Assembly: GCA_963726375.1 (NCBI GenBank)
Contig: CAVSCE010000004.1
Location: 15,167-79,166 of the forward strand
Length of the DNA stretch: 64,000 nt
Reading direction: 5' to 3'
DNA from: UTCFX2 sp963726375
GTDB lineage: Bacteria; Chloroflexota; Anaerolineae; Anaerolineales; UBA4823
In this document: positions 8,407-19,354 of the stretch, piece after piece
Position numbering within the stretch: the stretch's first letter is position 1
Layout of the letters: the number at the start of each line of letters is the position of its first letter
Translations under genes and position numbers: made by a program
The notes under the pieces: model-generated
Told to the model about the DNA's origin: nothing
Seen by the model: the letters and a program-made list of their open reading frames with translations, nothing else
Databases searched by the model: none

Positions 8407-11400
8407 ATGAACAAAAGTCACAAAATTAGTTTTAAGGTGCTGCTGGTTATTCCTTCAGCCCTGCTCTTGTTAACCGGCCTGCTCGTTCTGGTAAGCGGTC
8501 AGGTGCAGCCGGCTTACTCTCAAAGCGGCACGGAGCCGCTCGCCCCGGCAGAGGAAACCTGCGACCCGAACAATCCGATCCCTGGTCGAACAGCCCGGCT
8601 GATCGGCGACGACGACCTCATGCTGGCCTTCCGCTATACATCCGGCCAGACCTACCTGAGGACCAAGGTATTTGTCGACGCCATAGGTTCGCTGTCAGCG
8701 AATTGGAGTAAGTCCTTTGACAATGCCACCAGCTGGCCCGAGCTGCAGAAAGGCGAATGGCTGGATGCCGTTGACGCCGACCTGGACGGCGACCACAAGG
8801 CCGAGCTGGCCGTCGGCTTGAAAAATGCTACCAATGATATCGCCGCCTTTGCCGATCACTTTAACGCCTCTGCCACCTACACCGACTGGTACAAGGACTC
8901 CGACCGCACCTCTGGGGGCACCCTGCGGCACGTGAGCGTGGCGGCCGGCAACCTGGACAAAAGCGCGGACGGCAGCGACGAAGTCGTGCTGGCCTATGCG
9001 GATGACTACGCCGATTTCCACGTCGACGTCCTGGATGGAGATAGCGCCGGCAGGATCGGCAGCGCTGACAACACACAAATAGCCGACCTGTGGCACGATC
9101 ACCATACCAGCCCCGAGCGGGGGGACACCTGGGATTACTCCGTCGCCACCGGCGATCTGAACGGCGATGGTTATGACAACGAGTTCGTCACCGCCTTCAA
9201 CGATTCCAGCAACGACCTGCAGGTCATCGCGATGCGCTACTACACAAGCACACTGGGATCAAGATGATCTACCAGTACAACTCGCACGCCGACACCGTCA
9301 TGTTCGACAATATCACCCCCTCCGAATACGAATGGAACAATGTCCGCCCGCTCGACGTAGCCACCGGCGACCTGGACGGCGACCAGATGGACGAGATCGT
9401 CACCGCCTTTCGCTTTGGAGACGCCAATTACGGCACGGTCATGCTGCTCTATATGGACGTCATCTCGGAGACAACTGAGACAGACCCCACACTTCGGACG
9501 CTCAGGGTCGGCAATATCATCTCCAAAGAGATCGAAATCTCCAACCTTGACTACCATGCCGGCCTCAAGCGTCTCGATCAAGGCCGCCGACCTGGACGGC
9601 GACGGCTTCGACGAAGTCGCCCTGGGTTTCAGCGTACAGTATGCAGAGTATGAATACGCTATCACCGGGTGGGAGGGGGCTGGCAGCAGAAGATATTTAC
9701 CTACGAATATTACCGGAAAAATTCACCGGATTGGGTGAAGAACTGCAGCACCATGCCGACGGACTGCTTCCTCCAGAAGGGCTCATGGGCCTCTGGCTAG
9801 AACTGTTAACGATACCGGTGCCAATGAGCTGAGCCCGCAAGCCAAGATCAGCCTCGCGACCGGCGACACCGACCGGGACGGCATGGACGAGATCGGCTTT
9901 GCCCACATGAAAACGAGCGACATGGAGGTCAAAGTAAGGGTCTTCAACGCCGAAATCTGGCAATCCCATCCAGAGCGCCGGCTATGGGATCGATCCCGGC
10001 GACTACAATTTCTATGATTTCGAGCTGGCAATGGGCGACTATGATGGGGACAGCCTCTGGGGCACCTACAACGGCACCTGCAACACCGGCAGGGAAGCGC
10101 AGGTCCAGGCCGTGATCCACGCCCCACCTTTCTTCCCGCCAGGGACCGGGCTGGAAGGATATGATAACGATTACCGGACCGAGGCTTCGTTTGCCCAGAG
10201 CTACTCCAAGGGCAAGGAAACCGGCTCGACCACCGAGCGTTTTACCGGCGGCTCAGTCAAAATTCAACTCGCAAAGGAAGGCGGGTGGATGGGCAAAGCC
10301 GGATCCTTCTCCAACGAATGGGAAAAATTCGCGTCCGCCTCGACCGATGTGATGACCGCGACGACCTATGGGGCTGGCGTGAAAACCCACTCGCCGCTCA
10401 ACGTCGACGCCGGCCAGGCTAGAATCCCAGTTTTGAAGCCATGTCGCTCGTGGAAACGGGATATTTCTGCTACTACTACGACACCCCGCTGGAGACCGGG
10501 TTTGGGACGCTGCCGGTCTGCGTCGTGCGGCCCTCGCTGACGTATATCAAGCCCCTGACGGTGGAAGCCTGGTATAAGGAGGGGCCGACCACCTACCCCG
10601 ATACCTGGTTCCCGCTGGGAATCAACCTGGCGGAAAACCGCAATGCGAAAATCGAGCGCCGATTCCGGCTCGACGCCTGACACAGACGCCCAGAAGGCCG
10701 TGGACGGGAACACAGACGGCAACTACTACAACGGCTCGGTCATGAAAACAACTTACAGTCAAACTCCCTGGTGGCAGGTGGACATGGGCGGATTGCAGTG
10801 GATCGACGCCATCCAGGTCTTCAACCGCAGCGACCTGAGCGCCGAGCTGCTGAAAAACTGGTACGTGTTTGTCACCGAGGAAGACCACTTCAATTCGAAC
10901 AATCAGGTGACCTGTTAACTGATCCGGAGGTCTGGCACTGGCCGAAGGACGGCGTGGCAAGTCCCAACCAGGCGGGGTATCCTACGACCGTCCCGATCGG
11001 CCATTATGGCCGGCTGGTGCAGGGTCCAGCTGGCAGGGACGAGCTACCTGCATATGGCCGAGGTGAAGGTCTTCGGCATGCCGGGCACCCAGACCAGTGG
11101 CCGTCAGGCCGCCCGCAGGGCACGCTCGGCACCACCGATCCCTTTACAATTGTCTGGCGGGACGGGCGTACCCAGAAGATACCCGGCAAGCTTTACCTGG
11201 TCTGGCCAAAAGACAATAATCTCTGGATCGGTCCCGGCACGGGTGATCTCACATTTGCGACCGGGATTGGAATGGAGCAGCAATCGGCGCTCGAAAGCGG
11301 CTATTCCGAGAAATATTCCCTCGGCATGGAGACCAAGCTCGCAAAGGGCATCTTCACTTCCGAAAGGGAGCGCTCCTGGGGCACCGAGAGCTCCAGCTCG

Positions 11401-13748
11401 AACGTCACAACCTGGGGCAAGGACGTCGAGTTCGAAGGGAATATCAACGGCTTCGAACACACCGATACCCCCATAGAAATGGCTTACACCGTGCTGCCGT
11501 ATGTCTGGACACAAAAGTCCAAGATGGAAGGCGGCGGCTACCAGCAGTACCTGGTGCTGGACTACTACGTGCCGGAGGCCACTACGATCACCCCGACGGC
11601 AGGCATGGACCCTCCCGCTGCGGAAAAACCGGCCAGGCTTGGCCCAGCCGTCGCACCCGGAACCCCAGAAATCACCAGCTCGACCCACCCGGACCAGGAC
11701 ACCTGGTACGGCGGCAGCGCCGCAACCTTCAGCTGGGGCCAGCCTGCTGGCGATCCGGCCACGGTCACCCAGTACCACTGGATCCTCGACGGAGCCCGGA
11801 TACCGTCCCGGCCGGCTTCCACTGGGGGACGGTCACTACCAAGACCTTTACCATGCTGGAGGACGGCGTCTATTACCTGCACGTGCGCGCCATGAGCGCG
11901 ACGAAACACTGGAGCGAGACCGCCCACTACAAGTATCCAGGTAGATAACAACCCGCCGCAGGTGAGCCTCGCCCTCGATCCGGCCTGGCCAAACAGCACC
12001 GGCTGGTATCTCACGCCAGTCACCGTGATCGCCGGCGCCGAGGAAGCAATTGGCTCCGGCATATCGGCCGCTCGAGGTCAGCACGGACGGCACGACCTGG
12101 CAGCCCTACTCGCCTCCGTGGGTCTTCAGCGCCGACACGCCCGGCACCACCGTCTACGCCCGGGCGACCGACGGCTCGGCCACGTCTCCGAGCCGGTCTC
12201 GAAGACCTTCAAGATCGACCGACTGCCCCGAACTCGCACGTCAGCGGTGGGGTTGGCAGCGGGGCGCTGGTCGCCGAGGTCAGGACCAACGCCCAGGGCA
12301 ATCAGGAGCTGGTGCTGGCCGGCGCCATCGCCGACAACCTCTCTGGCGCTCCACCATGGTGCTCGAGCAGGACGGGACATACTGGAACAAGACCGGCGAG
12401 ATCGGCGTCTGGCACCCGCTTCCCGATCCTTCGATCGAGGTCAACTGGTACTACACCTCCACCAACGACCTGGGAGCCGGTTATCACATCTTCACCGGCT
12501 ATGCAGTAGACACGGCCGGAAACCAGGAAGCGCCGTACGAGATCGGGCGGGTTCTGTGGCTGCCGACCGAAAACCCCGACCTGAGCGGCAGCAGCCTGAG
12601 CGCCTCGCAGTCTGTCGCCCGACCTGGAGATAAGGTCATCTTCACCCTGGTTGCCCGCAACGCCGGCTTCCAGGAGGCCCACGTCGCCATCTCGGACGTG
12701 CTGCCTGAGGGACTTGCTCCTGTAGATGAGCTCCTGCCCCCCGACGTGACTTACGATCCCGCCACCCGCACGCTCACCTGGCCTGACCGGCTGCTTTGGC
12801 CCGGCCAGTGGCTGCAGCGCAGCTTTACAGCCATGGTGGATCTGAGCCTGGGGGCGGTTGAGCCTCGAGAACCAGGCGACCTTCCACGCCTTCTGGCCCA
12901 ATACCGACTCGCCTGATCTGACCTCTGAAGAGCACCAGGCATTCCTGGACCGCGAACAGACGCTGACCAGGACCTTTACTCTGAAGGTAGACCCGAGCTT
13001 GCAGGAAAACGCAGATGTCCTCCCGCCTTGGGGGATGATAACCTCGCCAAGAGAGTGGACGTCCGGCGCTGATGTGCCGTTGAGCATTCAGGCGACGGAA
13101 GACGCCCGCTGGATGTACCTGCGTGAGTGGGCGCTCGATCCGATCAATGGCGACTGGATCGTCAAACAGAACAGCGGCTGGATCGACTACAGTCCTGAAC
13201 ACACCTGGACCCTATCCGAGGGTCAAGGTGTCAAGTTCATCGGCCTCTGGTTGGAAGACTCGGCCGGCAACGTCTCGACCCTGAGCGAGGTCAGCCTGAC
13301 CTTCGTCAACCGGATGGACGGGCCTCGGGTCTTGGCAGACGGCGAGCGGGTTCAGTATCTCGGCTTGCTCCAGGGCGGTGAGATCGTACACACAATCCTG
13401 AAAACCGTGTCTGGAGACCCAGACGCCTACCTCTGGAAGCCGCGCAACGCCTTCTGGCCGGACCGCTTCAGCCAGGAAACCGTCCCCCCAGGAGTGATAG
13501 AAGAATCTGGCATGTTGAAGATTCCGGAAGACGGGCGCTACCTGCTGGAAGTGGGCGCCGTGGGCGAGAGCGAGTACGAGCTGATCCTTTCTGGGGAAGA
13601 GCTGCAGCTGCAGTCTTCCGCTCGCACCATGACGTTGAAAACGCTGCCGCCGCACCCTCTGACGGTCTCTGATCCGCTGAGCTCCGGTCAGACCGGGATG
13701 GCGCCCAACCCAATATTCCTGGTTTACCTGCCTTTGATCACCAAATGA
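8407..13748 (+). CDS. Giant secreted FG-GAP/VCBS repeat protein with F5/8C, DUF11 and YLP tail (frameshifted)
   Basis: The start ATG at 8407 follows AAGGTGG and is followed by a signal peptide (hydrophobic core VLLVIPSALLLLTGLLVLV). Joined frames give about 1,780 residues. Residues up to about 560 have FG-GAP-like calcium motifs (DADLDGDHKAELAVG, DLNGDGYDNE, DLDGDQMDEIV, DLDGDGFDEV, DTDRDGMDEIG). An unrecognised beta-rich module follows and is interrupted by a F5/8 type C-like carbohydrate-binding domain (10.66-11.1 kb: WWQVDMGG, IDAIQVFNRSD, YLHMAEVKVFG). Then come Ig-like segments and a DUF11-like domain (SVARPGDKVIFTLVARNAG, near 12.6 kb). The C-terminus is FLVYLPLITK. At least ten frame changes are needed. 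It is probably exported and surface-associated; the partner or substrate is unknown. Confidence 0.8.
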
Positions 13749-13763
13749 AAAAGCTAACAGAAG

Positions 13764-13799
13764 CCAGGTGCAGCACGCTTCAAGGAGTGCCGCACCTGG
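13764..13799 (+). terminator. Hairpin directly after the giant surface protein
   Basis: CCAGGTGC at 13764-13771 and GCAC at 13773-13776 pair with GTGC at 13787-13790 and GCACCTGG at 13792-13799, with one mismatch and a 10-base loop. There is no T run, so it may be a repeat-type hairpin or a factor-dependent terminator. It begins 15 bases after the stop codon. Confidence 0.5.
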
Positions 13800-14210
13800 C
13801 ACCATCGTCCACTGGCCCAACGGCATCCGTGCTAAGGGCGAAGTGCGCCCGCAGTTCCATCACGTGATCGACGTGGCACCAACCGTGCTGGAAGCTGCCG
13901 CAGTCGGTGATGGTGAACAGCGTCCATTAAAATCCTGCTCGAGGGAGTCAGTATGGCCTACTCGTTTGATAAAGCGCAGGCAGCCGACCGCCGCGAGACC
14001 CAGTACTTCGAGAGGTTTGTCAACCGCGACATCTATCACAAAGGCTGGACAGCCGTCACGCACCACAGTGTGCCTTTTATCGATGAGCCTCTGCCAGCTA
14101 TTGAAGACGAAGTGTGGGAACTGTACAGCCCGGACGATTGGACACAGGCGCACGATTTGTCTTAGGAAAATCCAGAGAAGCTGCACGAGCTGCAGCGCCT
14201 GTTCCTGATC
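13790..14210 (+). pseudogene. Arylsulfatase remnant (internal part only)
   Basis: The reading GTIVHWPNGIRAKGEVRPQ and FHHVIDVAPTVLEAA is the distinctive late core of type I sulfatases (the VHWPxGI...VDxxPTxLE region). After frame changes near 13930 and 14165, MAYSFDKAQAADRR and WELYSPDDWTQAHDLS continue the same family, up to KLHELQRLFLIEAVKYNVLP. The catalytic N-terminal half with the formylglycine motif is absent and there is no start signal. The fragment abuts the hairpin at 13764, so it looks like a truncated relic brought in or left by a rearrangement. Confidence 0.7.
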
Positions 14211-14724
14211 GAAGCGGTCAAATACAACGTCCTGCCGAACCTGGTCGACCACTGCTACTGGGGACGCGGGCAGGTCAGCCCTTGCTCGTTCGTCACAGCC
14301 TACATCACGGCCGCGAAGCAGTACGGCTACACGACTCTCCCCACTCTATATGCTCGCCCGCGACGGCAAGGTGATTGCGGACGACGGCACGAAGGTGGCT
14401 TTTTCGAGGAGCGGAACCCAGGCAGACGAACACACCGGCTAAACTATCCCGGATGCGCCCTGCTTTGATTATCGCGATGGGGAGACGCGCCATGTGCTGA
14501 CTTACAAGCGCCAGAAGACAATCGTGACTCAGAAATTCCTGGACCTGGCTGCAGGTGTGCAAAAGCTAGTAGCCGAGCTGCTCAGGTACCCTGGGGGATA
14601 TCTGCGCTTCTCAGGGCCTGTCAGCCTGGATTTCTATCAGGGCGGCGAGCTCGTCGAGCACTACGAGCAGACCGGGTCCTTTGAAGAGTGCTTCCAGGCA
14701 TCCAAGATCCACGGCGACCAGTAG
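14211..14724 (+). pseudogene. CrtC/AttH-like lipocalin-type protein remnant
   Basis: Across three frames, fragments such as DHCYWGRGQVSP, FVTAYITAAKQYGYTTLPTL, the segment near 14400-14440 with GTQADEHTG, ETRHVLTYKRQKTIVTQKFL and YLRFSGPVSLDFYQGGELVE resemble the C-terminal half of the hydroxyneurosporene synthase (CrtC)/AttH family. The N-terminal half is missing and the remnant joins the sulfatase remnant with no spacer. The family assignment is from memory of sequence pattern and is moderate. The function is presumably lost. Confidence 0.45.
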
Positions 14725-14955
14725 GTCGAAGCGGGCTCGTCGAGCCGGCGGCACGGCCTGTCACTTGCGCCGGCTTTCCGCCCGGCTTGAAGCCAGACAC
14801 GGCGGCCAATGAGGGCAGGGATTATGCCTCGTTCGAGTGTAAAATAATGGTGAGAACAGCCGCCGGTCGAACCTTTTCGAAAAGCCAGTCTTGTGTCAGG
14901 CTGGCAGCACTGCGGGCAAACCGGAATGCTGCCGGCAGCCAAAGGAGGAAGGATT

Positions 14956-17326
14956 ATGAAGAAAGGGTTTTTTTGGATCGTTCTTTTCCTGATCGTGTTG
15001 GTCGCTGCCGGCTGCTCCCAGCCGACGCGGACCCCTAAACCGCCTACTCTTGAGCCGCCCACACCCGCGCCGGTCATCCCTTCATCCACGCCGGTCCCGA
15101 TCGAGCCCACCTCCACCCAGGCGCCCCTGGACGATTCCTGGACGAAAGTCCAGCAGGCCGGGGTTTTGCGGGTGGGCACAAGCGCCGATTACCCGCCGTT
15201 CGAATACTACAACGAGGATTTCGAGCTGGACGGGTTCGATATTGCATTGATCAAGCAGATCGGTCAGCGGCTGGGCGTCAAGGTCGAGCTGAACGACTTT
15301 GCGTTCGATGGGCTGCCCCAGGCGGTCGCGGTTGGCCAGGTCGAGGCGGCGATCGGCGCGCTGTCGGTGACCTCGGAGCGCCAGCAGATAGCAGCTTTCT
15401 CGAACGTCTATTTCGCTGGATCGGACGCGGTGCTCTCGCGGCCCGAAGCCAATCCGCTGAACGTCCAGAACCCTGCCGCGCTGGCCGCCGTGCGCCTGGG
15501 CGTGCAGACGAACTCGATCTACGCAACCTACGCCCAGGAAAAGCTGGTCGACGCGGGGCTGATGCCCAAGCAGAACCTGTACGTCTACACCGATATCGCC
15601 CAGGCGGTGAACGACCTGATCTCCAGGCGGATCGACGCCGTCTGGCTGGACCTGAAACCGGCCCAGTCTTATGCAGCCTCCGGCCAGATCAAGGTCCTCG
15701 TCCAGGACCTGAACCAGCAGCTCTACGCGGTCGGGATGATGAAAGAGTCGAACGCCTTGCGCGAAAAGATCAACGAGGCGCTGACGCAGCTGCAGAACGA
15801 CGGCACGCTCGCGAACCTGCAGGTGGAGTACCTGGGGATCAAGCCCGAAGATGTGGTAACACCGCAGCCCACGCCTCCGCCGGCTGCCTGCCTGGACGGC
15901 GCCCAATGGGTCGCCGACCTTTCCTACGACGATAATGAGATGAAGTCGCCGCCCGTAATGCAGCCCAGGCCAGCCTTTCACAAAGGGCTGGCGGATGCGC
16001 AACAACGGCACCTGCACCTGGACGACCGGTTATCAGATGGCCTACGCTTCCGGCAACATCCCGGCGGCGCAGATGGGCGGGCAGCCGATCCCGGTGACCC
16101 GGGACGTGAAACCCGGAGAGACCTTTGACTTCCAGGTGAACCTGATCGCCCCGATCGTGCCCGGCACCTATCAAGGATTCTGGAACCTGCGCAACGCCCA
16201 AAACCGGCAGTTTGGCGAGACCGTCTGGGTGGGGATCACGGTAAAAGCCGGCTCGCCGGTCCCGCCGCCGCCGACCCAGACGCCGGAAACGAATATCCTC
16301 TTCACAGCCGATCCCACTTCGATCACCTCCGGAGAGCCGGTGCTGTTCAAGTGGAAGGCCGAGGACGCCTCGGCTGTTTTCTTCTACCACGACGGGCAGA
16401 GCTGGTCGGACCACCCGGTGAGCGCTGAGGGGAAGTCGACCGAGTACCCGCCGTACACGCAGAACTATAACCTGCGGGTGGTCAAAAAGAACAACGAAGT
16501 GGTCGTTCGGACGATCATGATCAGCGTCAAACCGGCGGAAGATGCGCCGGTGATCGAATACTTCGGCGCCACGCCGCCGCAGATCGTGCTCGGCGGGTGC
16601 GTCAGCATCGACTGGTCGGTGAGCGGCAAGGTCGACAGGGTGATCCTGCTGGCGAACAACACGCCGGTCTGGGACGGCGGCGCCGATCCAGGGCAACTAC
16701 CAGGATTGCCCGCAGGCTGTCGAACAGCGCACCTACACCCTGCAGGCCTACGGACCGGGCGGCACGTCCGTGCAGCAGATCACCGTCAACGTGCAGGCCC
16801 CTCCGCCGACCGAGACGCCGGTGCCCGATGTGCCGACCCCGGTTCCCGATCTCCCAACGAAGATACCCGATGTCCCGACTCCGGTCCCCGATGTGCCGAC
16901 TCCCGTGCCGGATGTGCAGCCGCCCGTGATCCAGAATTTCAGCGTCGCGCCCGGCCAGATCGAGCCAGGCCAATGCGTGATGGTCTCGTGGACGACCGGC
17001 GGCGGCACCACGCGGGTCCAGCTTGCTGCGGGAAGGAGCGGTGATCCTGGACAACGCCCAGCTGAACAACTCGGTCCAGGACTGCCCCGCGCAGGATGCA
17101 CCTCCAACGATAAAATACAGCCTGATGGCATACAACAACGTCGGGCAGATTGATTCGCGAAACGATGGTGCAGGTCGTACCCCCGGCTCCACCGGCCCCG
17201 CCAGCCCCGCCGACGGAGCCTCCACCTGCCCCACCGACCGAACCCCCGCCTGCGCCTCCGATAGAACCGCCGGCTGCCACTCCGATTGCGCTCAAAAGCT
17301 GGCAGATGCGAGGGCTGCAGGTTTAA
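14956..17326 (+). CDS. Solute-binding (family 3) lipoprotein fused to NBR1-type Ig-like domains (frameshifted)
   Basis: The start ATG at 14956 follows AAAGGAGGAAGG. A lipoprotein signal ends at the lipobox LVAAGC (residues 16-21), followed by a Pro/Thr-rich linker. Residues about 60-295 form a family-3 periplasmic binding domain (VLRVGTSADYPPFEYYNED, GFDIALIKQIGQRLGVKVEL, AIGALSVTSERQ). After a frame change near 15990 an NBR1-like Ig domain follows (MRNNGTCTWTTGYQMAY, PGTYQGFWNLRN). Two more Ig-like domains come next, separated by a PDVPTPVPD repeat linker (16.8-16.92 kb), and a Pro-rich tail. Further frame changes are near 16690, 17030 and 17160. No permease or ATPase is adjacent, so it may act as a surface sensor or binding protein rather than in a transporter. 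Confidence 0.83.
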
Positions 17327-17488
17327 GTTGCAGGTCGCAAGCGCAGTTTTACCCGCAATCGCTCGGAAGAAAATGATCAGTGAGATGTGGGGAGCATATA
17401 CCGTCGATCAATAAGACGTTTCGAAGCCAGATCGAACAAGGAAAGCCAGGAAATCAAACAAATTGAACCAGGACAACAGGAGAAAACC

Positions 17489-18165
17489 ATGGGAACCGCA
17501 ATTGCAGATATTCTACCGCTTGCCCTCGGCGTGGCGCTCAGCCCGCTGCCGATCGTCGCCGTCATCTTGATGCTGTTCAGCAAGAAGGCGCGCAGCACAA
17601 GCCTCGGCTTTTTGATCGGCTGGATCCTGGGCGTCGTCATCGTCTCGACTGCCGTCGTCTTCCTGGCAGATCCGGCCAAACAGGCCACCGGAGGCGGGAT
17701 CTCCCCTCTCCGCACTTGTGCACCTGATCCTCGGACTGCTGCTGCTGGTTGCGGCATACCGCAACTGGAAGAAGCGCCCGAAACCCGGGAGGACGTCCCG
17801 ATGCCCAAATGGATGAGCTCGATCGATTCGATGACGGCTGGCAAGGCGTTGGGGTTGGGGGCGCTGCTCTCGGGCGTGAACCCGAAGAACCTGGCCCTGA
17901 TCATCGGCGCAGGCGTCGCAATCGTGGCGGCGGGGCTGAGCTCGAGCGAGACGGTCGTCGTGTTGATCGTCTTCATCGTCATCGCCTCCGCCATGTGGCT
18001 GCTCCCGTGATCGTCTACCTGGTAATGGGCGAAAAAGCCACGCCCACGCTGATGGGCTGGAAAACCTGGCTGATCCACAACAACGCCGCGGTGATGATGG
18101 TGATCCTGCTGCTGTTCGGCGTCAAGCTGCTCGGCGATGGCCTGGGCGCGCTGATCGGCGGTTAA
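17489..18165 (+). CDS. GAP-family membrane protein (frameshifted)
   Basis: The start ATG at 17489 follows CAGGAGAAAA. The protein begins MGTAIADILPLALGVALSPL, continues VAVILMLFSKKARS and LGFLIGWILGVVIVS, and later has KALGLGALLSGVNPKNLAL and APVIVYLVMGEKA, ending GVKLLGDGLGALIGG. This is the pattern of GAP/SfLAP-family proteins (related to Sap, sulfolipid-addressing protein), with about six membrane helices and a length of about 225 residues. The frame is lost at 17705-17790 (two changes) and near 18000. In other bacteria such proteins are linked to lipid or small-molecule export; no specific role can be assigned here. Confidence 0.8.
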
Positions 18166-18206
18166 GAAATGCATGAATATTTACATAGACGAAAGGGAGA
18201 ACACAA

Positions 18207-19247
18207 ATGAGCACAACCAGCAAGAAGACAAAAGCGAGCAAACCCTCCGGCGCCTCGGCAGCAAAGGCAAAACCGGCTGCCCCGAAGCCCGTTTCGGAAG
18301 GTGCAGAATTGGAAGCCGCGGCAGGCGAGGCAACCCTGGAAGCGGGCATTCTGAAGGTCGCAGATGCCGGGACTGCCGCCCGAATCAGCGCAGTGGGGGC
18401 GGCGGCGGCAGCCAGCGACGTGACCCGGGCGGTCGACGCCGCGGTGGCGGCCGACCGGATTTCGCGCCTGAGCGAGGCCGTGGCCGAGGCCGGCGCGGCG
18501 GATATAAGCCAGGGCGAGGAGATGCTGGCTGTCTCCGAAGACGTCAGCCTGATGAGCGCGCTGGTCGGATTGATGAGCGCCAGGGATATGGAACACGGCC
18601 TCGAGCTGGCCCGGGTGGCAGGCGAGCTGTGGACCGTCAGCGGCGTCGTCGGCACGCTCCAGATGCCGGTTTTGACCGACTTTCTCGAAAGCCGCGGCCT
18701 CCTGCTGAAGGAGATGGCCGTCGAGCAGATGCTGCGCTCGGCCAGGAGGAGCAGCCTCGCCCAGGTCATGGCAGAGACCGGCGAGCGGGCGGCTGCACTG
18801 GGTGAAAATGAAGTCTTCGAAGGCGTCGGGCGGATGGTGGTCGCGGATGCGATGGCCGACCGGGCCGACGAGCTCGATGCAGCCAGCCTGGACCTGGCGG
18901 CTCGCGGCATGATCGAGATGGAAGCCTCTCAGGCCGCGGCGGACGCTGCCAGGGAGATGGCGCTGGAAGGGCTGGCCGACGTCGCCGTGGGCTCAAGCGA
19001 GATCGGCGAGGCGGCTGCAAAAAGCAAAGAGGCTGATCACGAGTTATCTGGGCATGGCAGTGTCTGCCAACCGGTTAGCGAAATCGATGCGCTGGCGCTG
19101 GCTTCGATCCTGAGCCGTCGCGGCTGGTTGGGACCCCCGCCGCGACGATCATGCCTGCAGCCGGAGCCTTCCTTACCAAACAGCTCGAGTCCTTCAGGGA
19201 GTTCCCGCCGCGCCAGGAAGCCCCCTCCTTCAGCCTGGACAAGGTGA
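18207..19247 (+). CDS. Ala-rich helical protein, paralogue A
   Basis: The start ATG at 18207 follows GAAAGGGAG. A Lys/Ala/Pro-rich N-terminus (about 35 residues) leads into a long Ala/Glu-rich helical region. Distinctive blocks are DRISRLSEAVAEAGAAD, EDVSLMSALVGLMSARDM, ELARVAGELWTVSGVV and MPVLTDFLESRG. It has no domain I can name; the composition suggests a coiled-coil or helical bundle without membrane segments. A protein nearly identical over about 240 residues lies at 31809-32597. Similarity to the paralogue ends near 19026 (EIGEAAAK); the frame stays open to 19247, but the last 70 codons overlap a sulfatase remnant in another frame and may not be genuine. Confidence 0.75.
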   Translation: MSTTSKKTKASKPSGASAAKAKPAAPKPVSEGAELEAAAGEATLEAGILKVADAGTAARISAVGAAAAASDVTRAVDAAVAADRISRLSEAVAEAGAADISQGEEMLAVSEDVSLMSALVGLMSARDMEHGLELARVAGELWTVSGVVGTLQMPVLTDFLESRGLLLKEMAVEQMLRSARRSSLAQVMAETGERAAALGENEVFEGVGRMVVADAMADRADELDAASLDLAARGMIEMEASQAAADAAREMALEGLADVAVGSSEIGEAAAKSKEADHELSGHGSVCQPVSEIDALALASILSRRGWLGPPPRRSCLQPEPSLPNSSSPSGSSRRARKPPPSAWTR

Positions 19248-19288
19248 TCGCCAGGATGAATAAAGCCACCGACGGCAGCATGCATTGA
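19133..19288 (+). pseudogene. Sulfatase C-terminal remnant
   Basis: The frame ending at the TGA at 19286-19288 reads GAFLTKQLESFREFPPRQ, followed by APSFSLDKVIARM. This is the usual C-terminal tail of another arylsulfatase subfamily (…ESFxEFPPRxxPASF…). Only about 50 residues survive and no catalytic part lies upstream. The HAD hydrolase that follows is, from memory, often a neighbour of such sulfatases, which fits a deletion of the sulfatase body. Confidence 0.6.
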
Positions 19289-19354
19289 GCGGATCGGGCA
19301 GCTGTGCCGGTCTCCCGGCGCAGCTGCCGAATTGAGCCATTCAGGAGAACCCAA

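Noticed and set aside
9240..13826. Long minus-strand frames opposite the giant FG-GAP gene
   Set aside because: They mirror high-GC coding sequence on the plus strand and contain Arg/Gly/Val-rich chance protein.
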